The notes under the pieces: generated by a model | What the model saw: the letters and a program-made list of their open reading frames with translations, nothing else | The model's database searches: none | What the model was told of the DNA's origin: nothing | Shown here: positions 36,831 through 50,320 of the stretch, in pieces | Layout of the letters: the number at the start of each line of letters is the position of its first letter | Numbering within the stretch: the first letter of the stretch is position 1 | Origin: Talpa occidentalis | Lineage: Eukaryota > Chordata > Mammalia > Eulipotyphla > Talpidae | NCBI RefSeq assembly: GCF_014898055.3 | Contig: NW_023601433.1 | Coordinates: 15,920,141-15,984,140 of the forward strand | Reading direction: 5' to 3' | DNA: 64,000 bases | Program-made: the position numbers and the translations under genes

Positions 36831-39674
36831 AAAAAACAGTTTCATTTAATCCTTCCCTCTGTCTTCATGCTTTTTGATTGTATTCTTATTAGCACTTCCA
36901 CCAGTAAGAAGGCAGTGAAATAAAAGGAACTAGAAATTAAAATCAGTTCATTTTGCTATTCATTAGCAACTCTGGAAGAGGTTCAGTGAAGGAATAAGTT
37001 GAAACTACTTACTAAAATGAGGTTTTCAATAATCTGTGGGTGTTAATTATCCATTCAACCCAAGCCCTCAATTAGTAGTAGTGGAACACTAAGTCTTAGA
37101 CCCCATTCACTACATACATTTTGCAGCCCTTCAAATACTTTCTAGAGGGAAAGTACTTAATCTTTGCTCACAAAACCAAAAGTTCTTAAAAGCTAGATTG
37201 TAAAATTATATACAAAATGAAAATGTCGAAATTTTTGTCATGAAAACATGAAATATACTTTTAAAAATTGCTTCATACCAAGCAAAGAGACCAGTTAGTA
37301 TGACACCTGTCTTTGTAGCATATTCAATTAAAGAAGAAGCAGGTTGAATGCACAGACAAGAGAATCAAAATTAACTAAAATATGGGATCTTCATTATATT
37401 TAAATAACTATTGTTGATTACAAAGAAAAAGTTAACACAAGGGACTGTTTTATAGTAAAATAGCTTTAACCATTTGAAGAAATAGAATTTCATGGAATTT
37501 TTGACTCTGAAAGATAGAAAACTGCTAGAGATATAACAACCTATGAAGTCCATGAGGCAGGCTGGAAAGGTGAAGAGATCAAAAGTAATGTTTAGATATG
37601 GTGAATCAGAAAAGCACAAAATTTTGCTAGAAACTAATTGGACCTCAAAAATATCATAAATATAAAATTTTTCCTAAGCTTATTTATTTTCAAATTTTAT
37701 TCTGATAGAGTCATATTTTGTAAGTTCTTCACATGGTAATGCAGCATTTGGTCTTTTTCTTCCAAAATTGTGTATTATAAAATACAATTAGCATTTCAGA
37801 ATAATGTTATCTCTAAATTTTCATGAGCTTTCTAAATTATGGAAGATTCATGAACTACTTATGTTGAAACTTACATAATAATTTTTTTGTAAGAATTCTC
37901 CAAAATCTATGTGCTTGTAGTTTTCATTTTAGCAAATTTGAGGGATAAAATCAATTTTTGATGGTAAAGCTATCTAGAATTCATGGGATTCCTTCCCTTT
38001 TTTTAACAAAGCACATTTTACAATGCATGTTAATCAAATATTAAAATATAATAATAAGCTTTTAAATATCAACTGGCAACAATTTCATTGTGGATATTCA
38101 AAGCAGAAATGCACCGGAATGTGTCCAGAACAATTACAGATTGAAAGCTACATTGTTCCAAAGTCTATGGTTTCCAACTCCTGGAACAAGGCCCAACAGT
38201 AATAACAGAGCCATGATCGGATTTCCTTCAGTTTAAAAAGAGCTCTCTAGACATAGAAACTCCTGATAAAAGGTTGTTAAAGTAACCACCACTCCACCTC
38301 CTCCACCTGGTTTAGAATTTGATGTGTAGCACCTTGTTTTCATCATATCTCAATATTCTCAAAGTACCTTGGGCAAAATCGATGCTGGAGTTAACTCATC
38401 AATACCTTTTGGTGGCATCTCTCATTGCTGTTGATTCAGCATGCTAGTAAATGAAGTTTGATCAGAACACTAATTTCACCAATACTTTTCTAGGAGTCAA
38501 ATTGTTAAGTTTTTTTTTTTTTTTCTAGATTATTTCATATACTTACTTTGAAGACTAGAAGCTAAACTCTTGTATCACACTCAGTAAAGTAGGAGACCTT
38601 ATTTCTACCTCTAATTTTCTAATGTGCTAAGTAACCTGACTTCTAAGGGGTATTGATGAAGAGGGAGGGTAATTATTAAGTACATGCAGTTATCACTGAC
38701 AGCATCTATGCCCCTCAAAATGAATTATTATACAAAGAAGCATGCTTTGAAATATCTTCAAAAATTAAACAACTTAGTGTTATGTAACTAGCAAACCAAA
38801 TCTTTTCTAACACCTACTCTTTCTCCCCATCTCTTCTTTCTCTTTTCTAATACGTAGTCACCAGGGGTAGTGGTGATGACTTGGAAGAAAGGAGTCCAGG
38901 GCTCACTCTCTACCAACTTACAGCTTCACAATTACTTCTTCACCACTTTACACTTGTTGTCTTTAATGAGCAAATTTAAGGATCTATTCTTGGCCACTAT
39001 GTTCTTTGAATGATGGTTTCCTTAAGAAAAAAAGGGTCCTTTCCTATCTCTTGTCATCTTTACAATCAAAATGTCATCACCCCAATACTCATTTTTAAAA
39101 TACCATTGATGACTGATGGTATGGAATATACAGGAGTGAAGGGATACATGATATTGCAAAGGGAGGAAATCTTTAAGTGTAACAAAGTGAGACCAATAGA
39201 AAGGTTACAGGGAAAAATTGCTAAAGTTGTGATAGGGATTAGAATAAGCTGGAGTTGGATGAGAGAAAGACTTTGCGACGAGCCCAGTTCTGAGGTCCCC
39301 AGTATCTACCTTCCCCCCAAAATCAACCTGTTTACTCAATACCCTCCTCCAGGGCCATCACTTCTTTTGTTTTTGTCTCAAAATAGTGTCCATAAATATG
39401 TGGTCAAAGAAAATTTGATAGTTAGAGAGAGCACAGTCAAGGATAAGGTTTGGTGTATCTCATTAACATATAAATACTTTCCTTTTTGTATTTTCCATAC
39501 AAAGACTAAAGGAAAGAATCTAATCGAGAAGATGCTAAAAAGGAGACAGTGAATGCAGGTATGGGAAAATTCAAACTATAGAGCTCAAAAATCAAGATAA
39601 ATTGGGGTATGGGTCCCTATGTGATGTCCATATAGGATAAAGTAAGCCTATGTTCTGTATCCTCTGAAGGAAAC
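36831..39674. other. AT-rich intron sequence; one unexplained open frame
   Basis: This is apparently unique DNA. Its only notable feature is a 180-codon open frame on the plus strand at 39010-39552 with no recognised domain. It begins MMVSLRKKGSFPISCHLYNQ and is basic overall. I treat it as probably non-coding. Confidence 0.55.
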
Positions 39675-39687
39675 AAAAGTTGAGTTC

Positions 39688-40024
39688 CAACATAGATGGA
39701 GCTAGAAGGGATCATGCTCAGTGAAATAAGCCAGAAAGAAAAAGAAAAATACCGGATAATCTTACTCATAGCAGGAATTTAGAAAACCTAAATAAGAGAC
39801 CAGGAAAAAGACTAATTATAATAAAGTAAAAATCAAAATCAACAAGCAACTATACACCAGAGACACACTACAAGGGTAGGAGGAGGGAGTAGGGTCAAAA
39901 CAAGGATGGTGGGAATTGTACAGGGACTATAACCAAGATGAAAATGCATACATTGCACAAAAATGAAAAATGATGCAAAAATATATAAAATATAAAAAAA
40001 ATTAAAAAGATATGTTAATAAAAA
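39688..40024 (+). mobile_element. Very short 5'-truncated L1 with 13-bp TSD
   Basis: Only the last part of ORF2 and the 3' UTR are present, beginning near ATGGAGCTAGAAGGGATCAT and ending in A-rich sequence. It is flanked by a perfect repeat AAAAGTTGAGTTC at 39675-39687 and 40025-40037. Its G-rich 3' UTR tract is shorter than that of the copy at 33 kb. Confidence 0.94.
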
Positions 40025-41829
40025 AAAAGTTGAGTTCACCATCAAGAAAGACAAGAATGAGAATGGAGACCTTAAGAAGAGAGAATGTACTGTGTGGTGT
40101 AGACAATCAGGATTACATAATAAATTATTTGATGGGAGCATTTTTGTAGTAAGAGAGCATTTTCTCCTAGCGATTTGTACGTCACACTTTGACTAACATT
40201 TTTTGGAAGGGTGGGGAAAAGGCGAGTATAACCCTGATGTTAAAAAGAACTTTGAAAGAGATTTCTTTAGTATCTGGACTGAGCCACAGAGCAAGATGCC
40301 TTAAAGAAGTATTAAACTAAAATTTTTACCAGGGCAGAGGATGTAATAGAGGGACAAGGAGACCAGTAAAAAGCATCTTCTCAATACCAGGATGCTACCT
40401 ATGGTCAAATGTGTGACCGTGACAGAAAAAGGGAAACATAGGGCTCAGGAGTAGCTGAGAAACTTGGGGTCATTTCTGAATGCCTTTCACTGACATGCTG
40501 CTAATTCTGAGCATGATGGAAGGATTAGTAATCAGGGTCTTGAGGAAAAATGAATACCCATTCATCGCATGATCAAGATAGAAAAATCCAAATTCATCCA
40601 AATAAATGTTAATGGCCTTTTAATGATTCTTTTCCTATGAATCAATAGGCCAGACTTAGATCATATGAAATAATGTCTGATTTTTTTGTCATTGATCTCC
40701 AGAAAATAGTCCCCTAAAGTGTTAATCATGTAGGCAAACTCATGTAATGCTTCATTAAAGAAAACCTCAGGTTATCAGGTTATTCGTTAAACAAAACGTC
40801 AGTTGTTCCCATCCTATCAGCCTTGCTGCAGCCCCATAATGATTAAGGCAGTGACACTCATGAGCACCCTTCCCCCAAGGGATACTTTTAGTGCTGATGA
40901 GCTCCTCCCAGCTCCAAGCCTGCCTCCTCAGTCTCCCCACGTGTTCCTCCCAGCTGTTCCACATACTCAAACACCCAAAGGGTGGGGGGGTCAGCTCAGT
41001 TACTGACATTAAATGTGGGATTAAACTGACATTAACATATCTTGGTAGAGTATGATATGTGTGTTTCAAAAGGAAAATGTTCATCTATGATTTCACAGCT
41101 CCTAGCAATAAATTATTTTTTCCAAAGCCTTAAGTCCTTATTTTTGAGAACATTCCAATTTTCTGTTGTAAAATTTATTTGGGAAATTAGAATTAATTAT
41201 AGTTCACTCAAAACAAGGACCTGAACTTTTGTGCTCTGTTCCTTATATATAACAGAACATAGCAGCAAGCATAAAATTAAGATAAAATCAATTTTAATAT
41301 GAAACTACAATATTTTTTTTGTTAGATGAGATTTTGTTGGAATAAAATGGTAAAATTAAGAACAGTTGGAGGAGATTAATTCACTTTTAGCTTTAAATCC
41401 TAATGTTTTGTTGTGATAGCTCTTCCATGCACCAAAGAAACAAAATTCTAAAACATTACATATAGAACAGTTAATGAAAGTCCAAATCAAATATCCCTTT
41501 CTTAAAAGTTACTTGGCTACAAGTGTCGAACACCTTAAAAATATTTATAATACTATTTTTGAGTTGGTAGTCCTACTTAATGAAATATTTCTCAAGGAAT
41601 TAACCTATAATACACATAACAATTTATGCACAAGTATATTCATCAAAACACTATTTATGTCTAGCACATTAGAGAAAATAACCAAAATATCAAACAATAG
41701 GCAAATACTACATAAAACATATTATTCCCATGCAAGTGAATAATATAGTTTTCAGAACATCTGTAAAATATGTTCAATGGCATTGGAGTGTCTATATTAA
41801 AAAAGTATAAGGAAAAACAAGACAGTAAC

Positions 41830-41846
41830 ATATATATATATATATA
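41830..41846. repeat. Short (TA)n microsatellite
   Basis: An uninterrupted TA run of eight units lies within an AT-rich interval. Confidence 0.9.
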
Positions 41847-41906
41847 GTATTAAAATAATGCAGCCATATTACATGCACATCAGAAAAATACATCCAAGTG
41901 TATATA

Positions 41907-42181
41907 AATTTTTTTAAAGATCCACTCATTCATTTTTATACAAGAACCGGGGTATAGGCCAGATGTGTGGGAGGGTGAGAGTATTCACCAGAGACAGAGC
42001 GGGAAGCAGAACAGGCAGACGGACTGAAACACACTGCTGAGGGGAGCAGCGGGCGAGACAGGAGAGGTCTGCTTTGCCAAGTGGGATTCTCGCCGGCCAG
42101 CCGGGATGGAACCCGCACTGTAGAGGCTGTGGACAGCCTCACAGCACAGCACTCAACCGCCTGCACCACTAGGGAGGCCCC
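41907..42181 (-). repeat. tRNA-derived SINE, variant A, reverse
   Basis: This is a reverse full-length copy with GAACCGGGGTATAGGCCAG near the tail. A short flanking repeat TGTATATA occurs at 41899-41906 and 42182-42189. Confidence 0.91.
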
Positions 42182-45100
42182 TGTATATACATATTTTAAA
42201 CTGTTTTAATAGGAAATATTTTTTTGGGGGGAGAGAAAATAATAGAAACTCTTTTGTGAAAATGTAACAAGTGTAACAACTACCAGACTTCCTAAGTATC
42301 ATCATGCTGGCTCTGGCCATAAGGGTCTTCTTTTCAAAATTTGAACACTGAATATTCCTCACAGAGAAAATGTTCCTGTGTTGACATGATGTTAAAGAAA
42401 ATGGAAATCTGCAGTAAAGGCATCTAGGTGTCATACAGAAAAATCATTTACAGAGTTCACAGTTGGGTAGGGGAGACTGCCTACCTTCCTTCTTAACCAT
42501 CCTCCCTCCTGCTTGCCTTCGTCCCATTACAGCTGAAAAGCCACAATGTCCAGCACATTCTGCAGCTCCAGAAACACCTGGGTTTTCAGTACAAGTTCCT
42601 TGCAAGTTTTCAAGACTGTTAGAGATTATGTACCTGAGGAGACTGCCCTGGAAGTAGGATAGGCTCCAGTTCAAGTAGTTCAAATATCCTCAGTGCTCAG
42701 TGGCTCTACTTTTATGAGGATAAACACAGGAAGAACAGAGCTAAACACTCTTTTTTTTTTTTTTTTTACTTAGAACAAACTGGTATATTCCTACCCTCTA
42801 ATCAAACATGGCAAGATGCCCCAGTATTCAAGTATTAACGAATGAAAAAGTCACATATCCTAAAACAATTTTACCCTTTTTGTCTATTCTTATCCTACCT
42901 ACAGTTCTGTTATGTCTTTTCCATGCCTCCTATTCCTATCTGTTTCCTCTCAAATTGCTTTTTGGAAAAATGGTAATATCGGTCCATGTCTGTCTCTCAG
43001 CTCCTCAGCTCAACTATCAGCTTCTCCCCTTTCTTCATCCCTACTATTGGCAACCAGGCCAAGTTGTGTGCCAAGAGATGATAATTATTCACTCTTCACA
43101 CATTTGTTGACCAACTCATTTGTTCTCTTACTCACTCTTGGCTCAAGGCAAACACCCACTTCATAAATTTCTTCAGTAAGTTTATGTGGCCCTGAGGGTG
43201 TGCCAGTATTTCAAGTCTGAAGTGATACGGACTAAGTTTGAACAAGGGTACTAAATGGGAGGAACCTGTCATTTGGGTTTATGATGCTGGCATTTGGTTA
43301 GGAGAAGACAATACTCAAGTCTCCTTTTAAACCTGAAGTAGGCAGGTAAAGATGACAGAATAAGAATATAGCAGTTGAACCATAAGCAGTCACAAAAGAC
43401 AATAGGAAATAATTATTAAGTGATACTAGTTGTTTTGTAAATTCAAAAATAAAAACATATCACTTTGTCTTTTCAATTAGTTCCAGTGTTGACCTACAAA
43501 TACAATGTGATTTGATAAGTCTGGGATTTTAAAAATCTATTCATATAGTCTATTTGGGTTTTGGGCTTCAGATATACATCAATAAAAATCAACTTGTGTA
43601 TTACCACACAAAATTCACCATGAGAAGTCTAGTTCTCATGGTTTATTTTGTAATAACTTGTGAAAATAAGTGTAAGTTAGGTAAAACCTTTCCCTCTAAC
43701 ATCAAAAATAGTGTTTTTTCTACGAGTTCTGCTGAAATCAGTCCCTTACACATCCCTCTACTATCTCAACAGCCTTTGCTGTCAGTGTAACGGGAATTCT
43801 ATCATATTCTCTTTTATTAAATGTCAGGGTTTTGTTGTAATTGTTGCTGTTTTCACAATTTCCATTATAAGAATTCACACAAGAAACAGTCACACAATTG
43901 TGATCTGGAAACACTCACATTATTTTGTATTATCTTCTAATAGACAACAAAAATAATCCTGTGATATGTGAGATTGATATGTGAGTGCTTCCTCTGGTTA
44001 ACTGACAGTTTCTATTAATATTATAGCACTAATGGTCCAAATTTTCTGTTTACACATTATTACATAATCAAGTAGTCTTGGACAAAGGTTGGCATATCAG
44101 GAAATCAGCAAATTGGATGTCAATTAATAAACACCTGCTTTTCTGTCAGCCTTTGTTTAACAATTTTCCTTCTGCTTTCCTCTGAAGGATGCTGAGGATG
44201 AAAAGAGGATTTTCCTTAATTGTATAAGAGTGTGAGAGATACGTTAAATGGAGAAAAGTTTCTGGGTCAAATTGATGCTTGAGGTCTCCAAATTTTGAAT
44301 TCAAAATTGCAGAAAAACAAATGGGGAGAGAAGCTAGCAGGTGATACCCTCATTTTTTTTTACCTTATAAGGGAGATAAATGTCATTGAAGGAACAGCTA
44401 AGAGACAAGAAAGGACACCCAATTCTTTGGCTTGGCCTTTCCCCTAACTCAAGCAAACCGGCTCATAACCACGATCTGTGGGCACCCACTGGCCCTCTGA
44501 GTTGGATCTACCTAGGAATGCTCATTTAGTTACACTTAGAATAAATGTCTCCCTTTTCAATGTCTTACCTTTGCTAGAAGCTTCCATATACCTCTTGTGA
44601 ATGGGAGAGAAAAAAAAAACCTGAGGAACATATATGTGGGGCTACCATTGTAGAAAAATGATTAAGTCATAAGTTAAGGAAGTCATTTCTCTACTGTCTT
44701 TAGACTATGCTACTTTTCCCCCAACCACAAACTATAATCCATTATTAATGGGATTGCACCCTCTACCCACGGTGGAAAAATATGAAGTAAACACACCTTG
44801 AACATTATGAATATTGTATTTTCGGTCAATGACTACATCCAAGTTTGGGTCATACTATGGATTTTAATCTGTAGCTTCCTAAATAGATAATGTTCAACTT
44901 ATTTAAGAATTTTCACATCCACATTTTTCCTTTTACAGAGTAAAACTAACAATATTACATTGCTCATTTTACAATTTCTAGTATCAATAAGCCAAATCTT
45001 TCATTCCCATACTCACTCGCTCAGATTTTATAAATAGGAAATTTGAAGCTAGGAATAAAGGGAAAGGTAGAACATGGTAAAAATTATTTTTTTAGAGAAG

Positions 45101-47489
45101 CCACAATATGTGAATTTTACCTTTAAGGTCTAAGCTTACAATTATCTTCATTATGTGCTGGTTTATCATCCCGAATTGTCTGAATGCCATAGTAGAGATG
45201 ATACTGACTAAGTCTGTGTCCTTTTACTTTGGACTAAATGATGAGATCAAGATTAAAATTATCTTACTGCTGTATCACAGAAGATTCAAATACGATACAT
45301 GAATTAAACGTATGCCAAATTTAAAAAAAAAATCTTAATATGGACATTTTGATGCCCAATAGCATTAAGTAAGACACTTCGAGATAGAACTATTTTTCTT
45401 AAGTGATAATGGAAAGGTTATGCTTTGGACACAAATAAAGCATTTTGAAGTCCATATAGTTTCCCTCCTAAATTAGTAATTCCAAATTCAGTTCAAAAAA
45501 GCAAACACCACTCTGTTTGAGATCTGAAAATTAGTAAGCATGGATACAGATTGTAAGTCCCAGTTGTTTATGGACAAAATGTCTGATGGGCTCTACATTC
45601 AGTATAAGATGCTTTTTAAAAACATGGTTCCCAAGATTCAGAGTGGGGACACTTTGAGTACAAGGTTGTAAACTGCTGAAGGACTATTACTGGGGTAGCC
45701 AAAAAAAACCATACCTAGTATCAATTGACAAGTAGCAGTGACCTGTGCAAGGCAGATAAAGTTCCCCTTATATTTCTAACTACTCACAAACTCTAGGAAA
45801 CACAAGAGCTGGAAGGCAACTTAGACAATCCATTTTAACACTTTCCTTTAAAAGAGCAAATTGAGAACCCTTGAGTTCAAATAACTTGCCAATGTTTTCA
45901 TAACCCCTTCCTGGGGTCTGAGTGGTCTGACAAGCATTCCTTTCCACTGCATAGGGAGTCTTGCAAGTTAGACCTCCTATGGTCTCTAAAGGCAAAATAG
46001 CCTGGAGAATTGAGGAAATTATCCAGATAATTAAAACTCCAAACAGTGTATAATAATAAAGTAAAAGATCAAGCTTGGAGAATGGCATTCTAATCATAAA
46101 ATAAAAAGAAGCTTTGAGACAATACAATGTAAAGTAATCATGAGAGATGGCACACATACAGATATAGATATAAATATTTTGAAAATAAGAATCCTCCTTT
46201 TCAAAACCAGTTTTCTGGTTTCTAAATGCCCAAAACAAAACAAGCAAAACCCATTGTCCTCACAGTCAATTAACATTTTAAAATACCCTCTTTGAAAATT
46301 TCTAGATTGACTTTGAATTTCTTGCCCATTATTACCAAACTTTTACAGTCAAGCACACATCCTGACGGGGCCTCCATAGTGTTGTTTGCACAAGACATCC
46401 CTCTGACAATAGTACTGTGGTTTATGGGCCAGTCCAAAAAATACATTTGTTCTCCCGGCTACTATGACCAACTATTCATGAATGTGTATTAACTCTTCAT
46501 CGAACTATAAAAAATTAGGGGAATTTTAGAAATGACCTACTCGAGGACATGGCAAATAGTTTATTATTGAGAATCTTTCATCCAAAGAGAATCTTACATA
46601 TAAATATGAATAATAAAAATTACAGTATATTTTATATATATATAAAGTATATACTTTATAACTTCACTATACATAAAATAGTGTATATTGTAGTAATTAC
46701 TTGTGTATGCATTGTAATATATCCAAAAGAGAGAAATCACCCCTCCCTAGTGGGATGTGGAGCCAGAGCAATACCACCCCAAGAAGGAATCTCCAGGCTC
46801 TCAAGAATATCATCTAGAAACCACTGGTCCAGCCCAGCAGCCTCAAGGAGCCACATTTTAAATCCACTTGTGAGCCCAAGAGCCTTTTGCATCATCCCCT
46901 TTTCAATACACACCTCTGCCTCTGTATCATTTACGCTTGTGATATAAAAACAAGGCTTAAAATGCATGGACTTCTCCTCAATATGACAAAGATGGTTATT
47001 GTAGAACAAAACATGTTTTTTTAAATCAATCTAATTATAACAGATGTTTTATCTTTGCTTCCAGAAAATATCACCCATCCCCATACGCACAGGTAGAATT
47101 TTCGGTCAAAATTGTGCCTTCTACCTTTGGACCTGGTGACCAAGCAAGTCTTTCTTATTCAGTAATCTCAGTGATCATCACTCACATGAATGGGCCGTAT
47201 GGAGACCATTCTGATTCATTGGGTTAACCCTGCATTTTCCTACACTGTGTTCTACAGAAAACTTCATGAAAGTATTAATAGCACTCCCTCAGTTCCCCAC
47301 AAAGCAAAAGTTCCCAAATATAGTTTTGATATTGAATTCAACCTACTCATGGACATTTACAAAATCATGAGCATATTAAAGGACCTGAGGATTCCTGTAG
47401 CAAAGAAACCTGATTTACATTTTTAATATAATCACTAATATTATTTGAGCAGAAATGATTTGATTATGGGGCACACAAATATATTCTTT

Positions 47490-47757
47490 TTTTTAAAGAT
47501 TTATTTATTTATTTATTTGTATAAGCACTGGGTACAGTCAGAAGCGCGGGAGGGTGAGAGAATTCACCAGAGCCAGAGCGGAGAGCAGAACAGGCAGATG
47601 GACTGAAGTACACTGCTGTGGGGAGCAGCGGGCACAGCAGGAGAGGTCTGTGCGCCATGTGGGACCCTCGCCCGGCGGCCGGGGATCGAAGCAGCGCTGC
47701 AGAGGCTGCAGGCAGCTTCCCAGCCCAGCGCTCAACTGCTGCTCCACCGGGGAGGCC
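47490..47757 (-). repeat. tRNA-derived SINE, variant B, reverse, with 16-bp TSD
   Basis: This reverse copy has the variant B tail-proximal block AAGCACTGGGTACAGTCAGA. It is flanked by a perfect 16-bp repeat CACAAATATATTCTTT at 47474-47489 and 47758-47773. It is GC-rich internally and little decayed, so it is probably a young insertion. Confidence 0.95.
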
Positions 47758-48298
47758 CACAAATATATTCTTTACAACTGTATTCTCTTAAGGAACCCTT
47801 ATATAAGCCCATTCCACAAGGAAATGACATTCTTACAGGGAATTTTGGTGGCCTGGGCCAAAACAAAGATTCAGAAATGAAAACACATCCAACATCACAA
47901 TTAACTATGCCTTCATTCCAATGAGTTATCTGCGGAATATTTAATAGCATAAGTAAGAATGTAGCACAACCAATCCTGGTACTCATACATTCAATGAGTT
48001 ATTCCCAATGTATATGGTTTGGAAAGCTAAAGCGAAGAAAACACCAATGGTGAGAAATTATGCTTGGAGGGCACTAGCTCTGTGGACCTTGCAGTAACTC
48101 CAATACTGCACAAATGTTCTTGGATGACAGTTTAGGAATCACTGGTCTAGACCAAAGGAATGCACTGCTCCCATAACTCAGATTTTTTTTTTCAATGACA
48201 AGTTCAAGTGATGGCTAATATGATGTAATAAACAAATACCCAAGTAAAGGAATTAAACAAATCAAAGGTACAGCTTCACAAGCGTCAATTGCTACACA

Positions 48299-48366
48299 AA
48301 TGCATTTAACAAATATTTACCAAACATTTTCTGCATGACAGGCTCTGTTCTTGGCGAGTATTCTGG
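48299..48366. repeat. Possible L2 or MIR tail remnant
   Basis: TAACAAATATTTACCAAACA followed by GGCTCTGTTCTTGGCGAGTA resembles the widespread antisense LINE-2 or MIR terminal motif. It is short and diverged. Confidence 0.4.
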
Positions 48367-50139
48367 TCAACATTCAACCTGATGTATGAAAGTATTGCTT
48401 AGATGACTATTTACAGTCAGCATTTTAAAAAAGTGTTACATTATTCAGATTGCTCTTTCTTTTAAAACAATTTTTGGTTCCCATAGACTCACACACAGAC
48501 ACATACATACACAAACACTCACCTACAGAGCATATAATGAAAATTCAGCCAGAAAGGGTGTTCTTTCTATTCATTAAAGTTTCCAACAGTAAAGTTTTAT
48601 TCAAAAAATTAAATTGTAAGAGAACAGCGATGTCAAGTTGAACAAATTAAATATTTTATATGTATTATCAAATACAGTTAAGGTTATAATGCTTTCAACC
48701 AGTAAAGTTTTGTCATTCTTCCATCATCAATTCCAAATAAAACAAATGCATTTCCTATTATAATTCATCCCATGAAGAGTAATAAATATTTTATATAAAA
48801 GGAACTCTTTCACTATATAACTGGGATAAAATATGATATTGTAATTAAAAGAATCCATATACTCTTTCAAACTGAGTCAAGAAGTATGAATTAGGGCCCC
48901 AAAGAGCTGTGAGATTCTCAGATATTAATTGTATTCCTGTTCATCTTAAATGTTAGTTCCATGCACACTAAAGTTTTTGTTAATTGTATTAACACTTTTG
49001 TGATACTTAAACTCAATGGGGAAATGCAGAGGAAAAGGCACATGAGTTAATGCTTGTATTTCTGTTCTATCCTAACTGCTTTCATTTCCTGTTTTGGTCT
49101 CCTGATAAGCAAGAGGGAAATTGTACTGGCCCAACCACAGAGCTCAGAGGCAAACTTCTGTATGAAATTGACGTATTGAGTAAACTGCCAAGAGATGAGA
49201 CCTAGCTTTGTCCTAGTCTTCCAAATTTTGCAACTGGAGGGCCTTCATTATGGCTGCCATAAATAGCCCAGAAGTAAATTGTGCTAGAAAACCAAGAAAC
49301 AAATGAAAAGCACTGCAGCTCCACTGCACTGCTGAGCCACCAAGGAGAGAGCAGGCAGAACCCATGAGTCCCTGTACAAGAACAATCAGAACTTCCCTAT
49401 CTTCTAGAAAAGCGCAGCACAATTTACAAATTTACGCAATTTACAAATAGACACACAAATTTTGATTTAAAAAAGCACTTGTGGCTGCTGTTTGGAATAC
49501 CCATACACACTACCCCTCACACAGGCTGTAGTTTGCAATTCATTATTCTCCTTTCTGCTTTGAAGTCAGCATAGAAGTTCTTCAATAAACCAATAATGGG
49601 ATGACAGTTACAGGATACCTGCAGCCATTGGTATTATGTGATATAAATTTATACGAATTCTGATTCAGTCCCCTAAGGTAAAATTATATACATCACATTT
49701 AGCCTATGAAAGTTTCTTCTTGGTCATGAGTCCAAATGTTAGGTTATAAAAATCTTTCATTGGAGAGCTACATATCTATTCATTCATATACTTATAGACA
49801 CATCATTCATTCTTTGTTTATATACTTTCTTTCAGCAAATATCAATCAGGCCCAGCACTATGCAAGGACTGCTCATAGATGCAATCCTGTCTCATGGAAT
49901 TTAGAGTCTAAAAGATTTAGTATTTAAGCAAACCCTAATCACATTTAAAATGATGACAAATCTCATCAGGGAAGACTAAGATTTCATGAAGAACCAGGAT
50001 AGGAAGATCTAATTTAGAGAGTAATGGGGGGAGGGGGTAATAGAAGGAGATGAAATCCCATGAGCCCCTAACAGAGCATTTTTTATTACTCTGTAGCATA
50101 ATGAAGTAGAAAGACCAAACACACACCAACAAATCTGAG

Positions 50140-50320
50140 TTTTGCCATGTAGCAAGTCAGAGCTATTCTTGAAACTGTTTTCTCATTTGATAAATGGAGA
50201 TGACATTCACACCTACATTACCTACTTCACCAAATTCATCATCAGGTGTGATGATCAAATATGACAAAAACAGCCCAAGCACTTCATAAACTGCAAAATG
50301 GCACAAAACTGTTAGTTGTC
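50140..50320 (+). repeat. MIR-type ancient SINE
   Basis: TTTTCTCATTTGATAAATGG, ACACCTACATTACCTACTTC, GATGATCAAATATGAC and AGCACTTCATAAACTG appear in the order expected of a MIR core and 3' end. The copy is diverged. Confidence 0.65.

Larger units (their letters stand above)
40038..47473. other. Intron sequence without a gene, apart from one SINE
   Basis: Long AT-rich, largely unique interval. More GC-rich islands at 40800-41000, 42440-42660 and 46740-46940 could be conserved non-coding sequence. A block at 45790-45960 resembles an ancient SINE, with AGAGCTGGAAGGCAACTTAG at its start and CATTCCTTTCCACTGCAT at its end. Confidence 0.6.

Noticed and set aside
45780..46247. A 155-codon minus-strand frame
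   Set aside because: Part of it overlaps an ancient SINE-like block, and the rest is AT-rich sequence giving Ile/Tyr/Phe-rich translation. No domain is seen.
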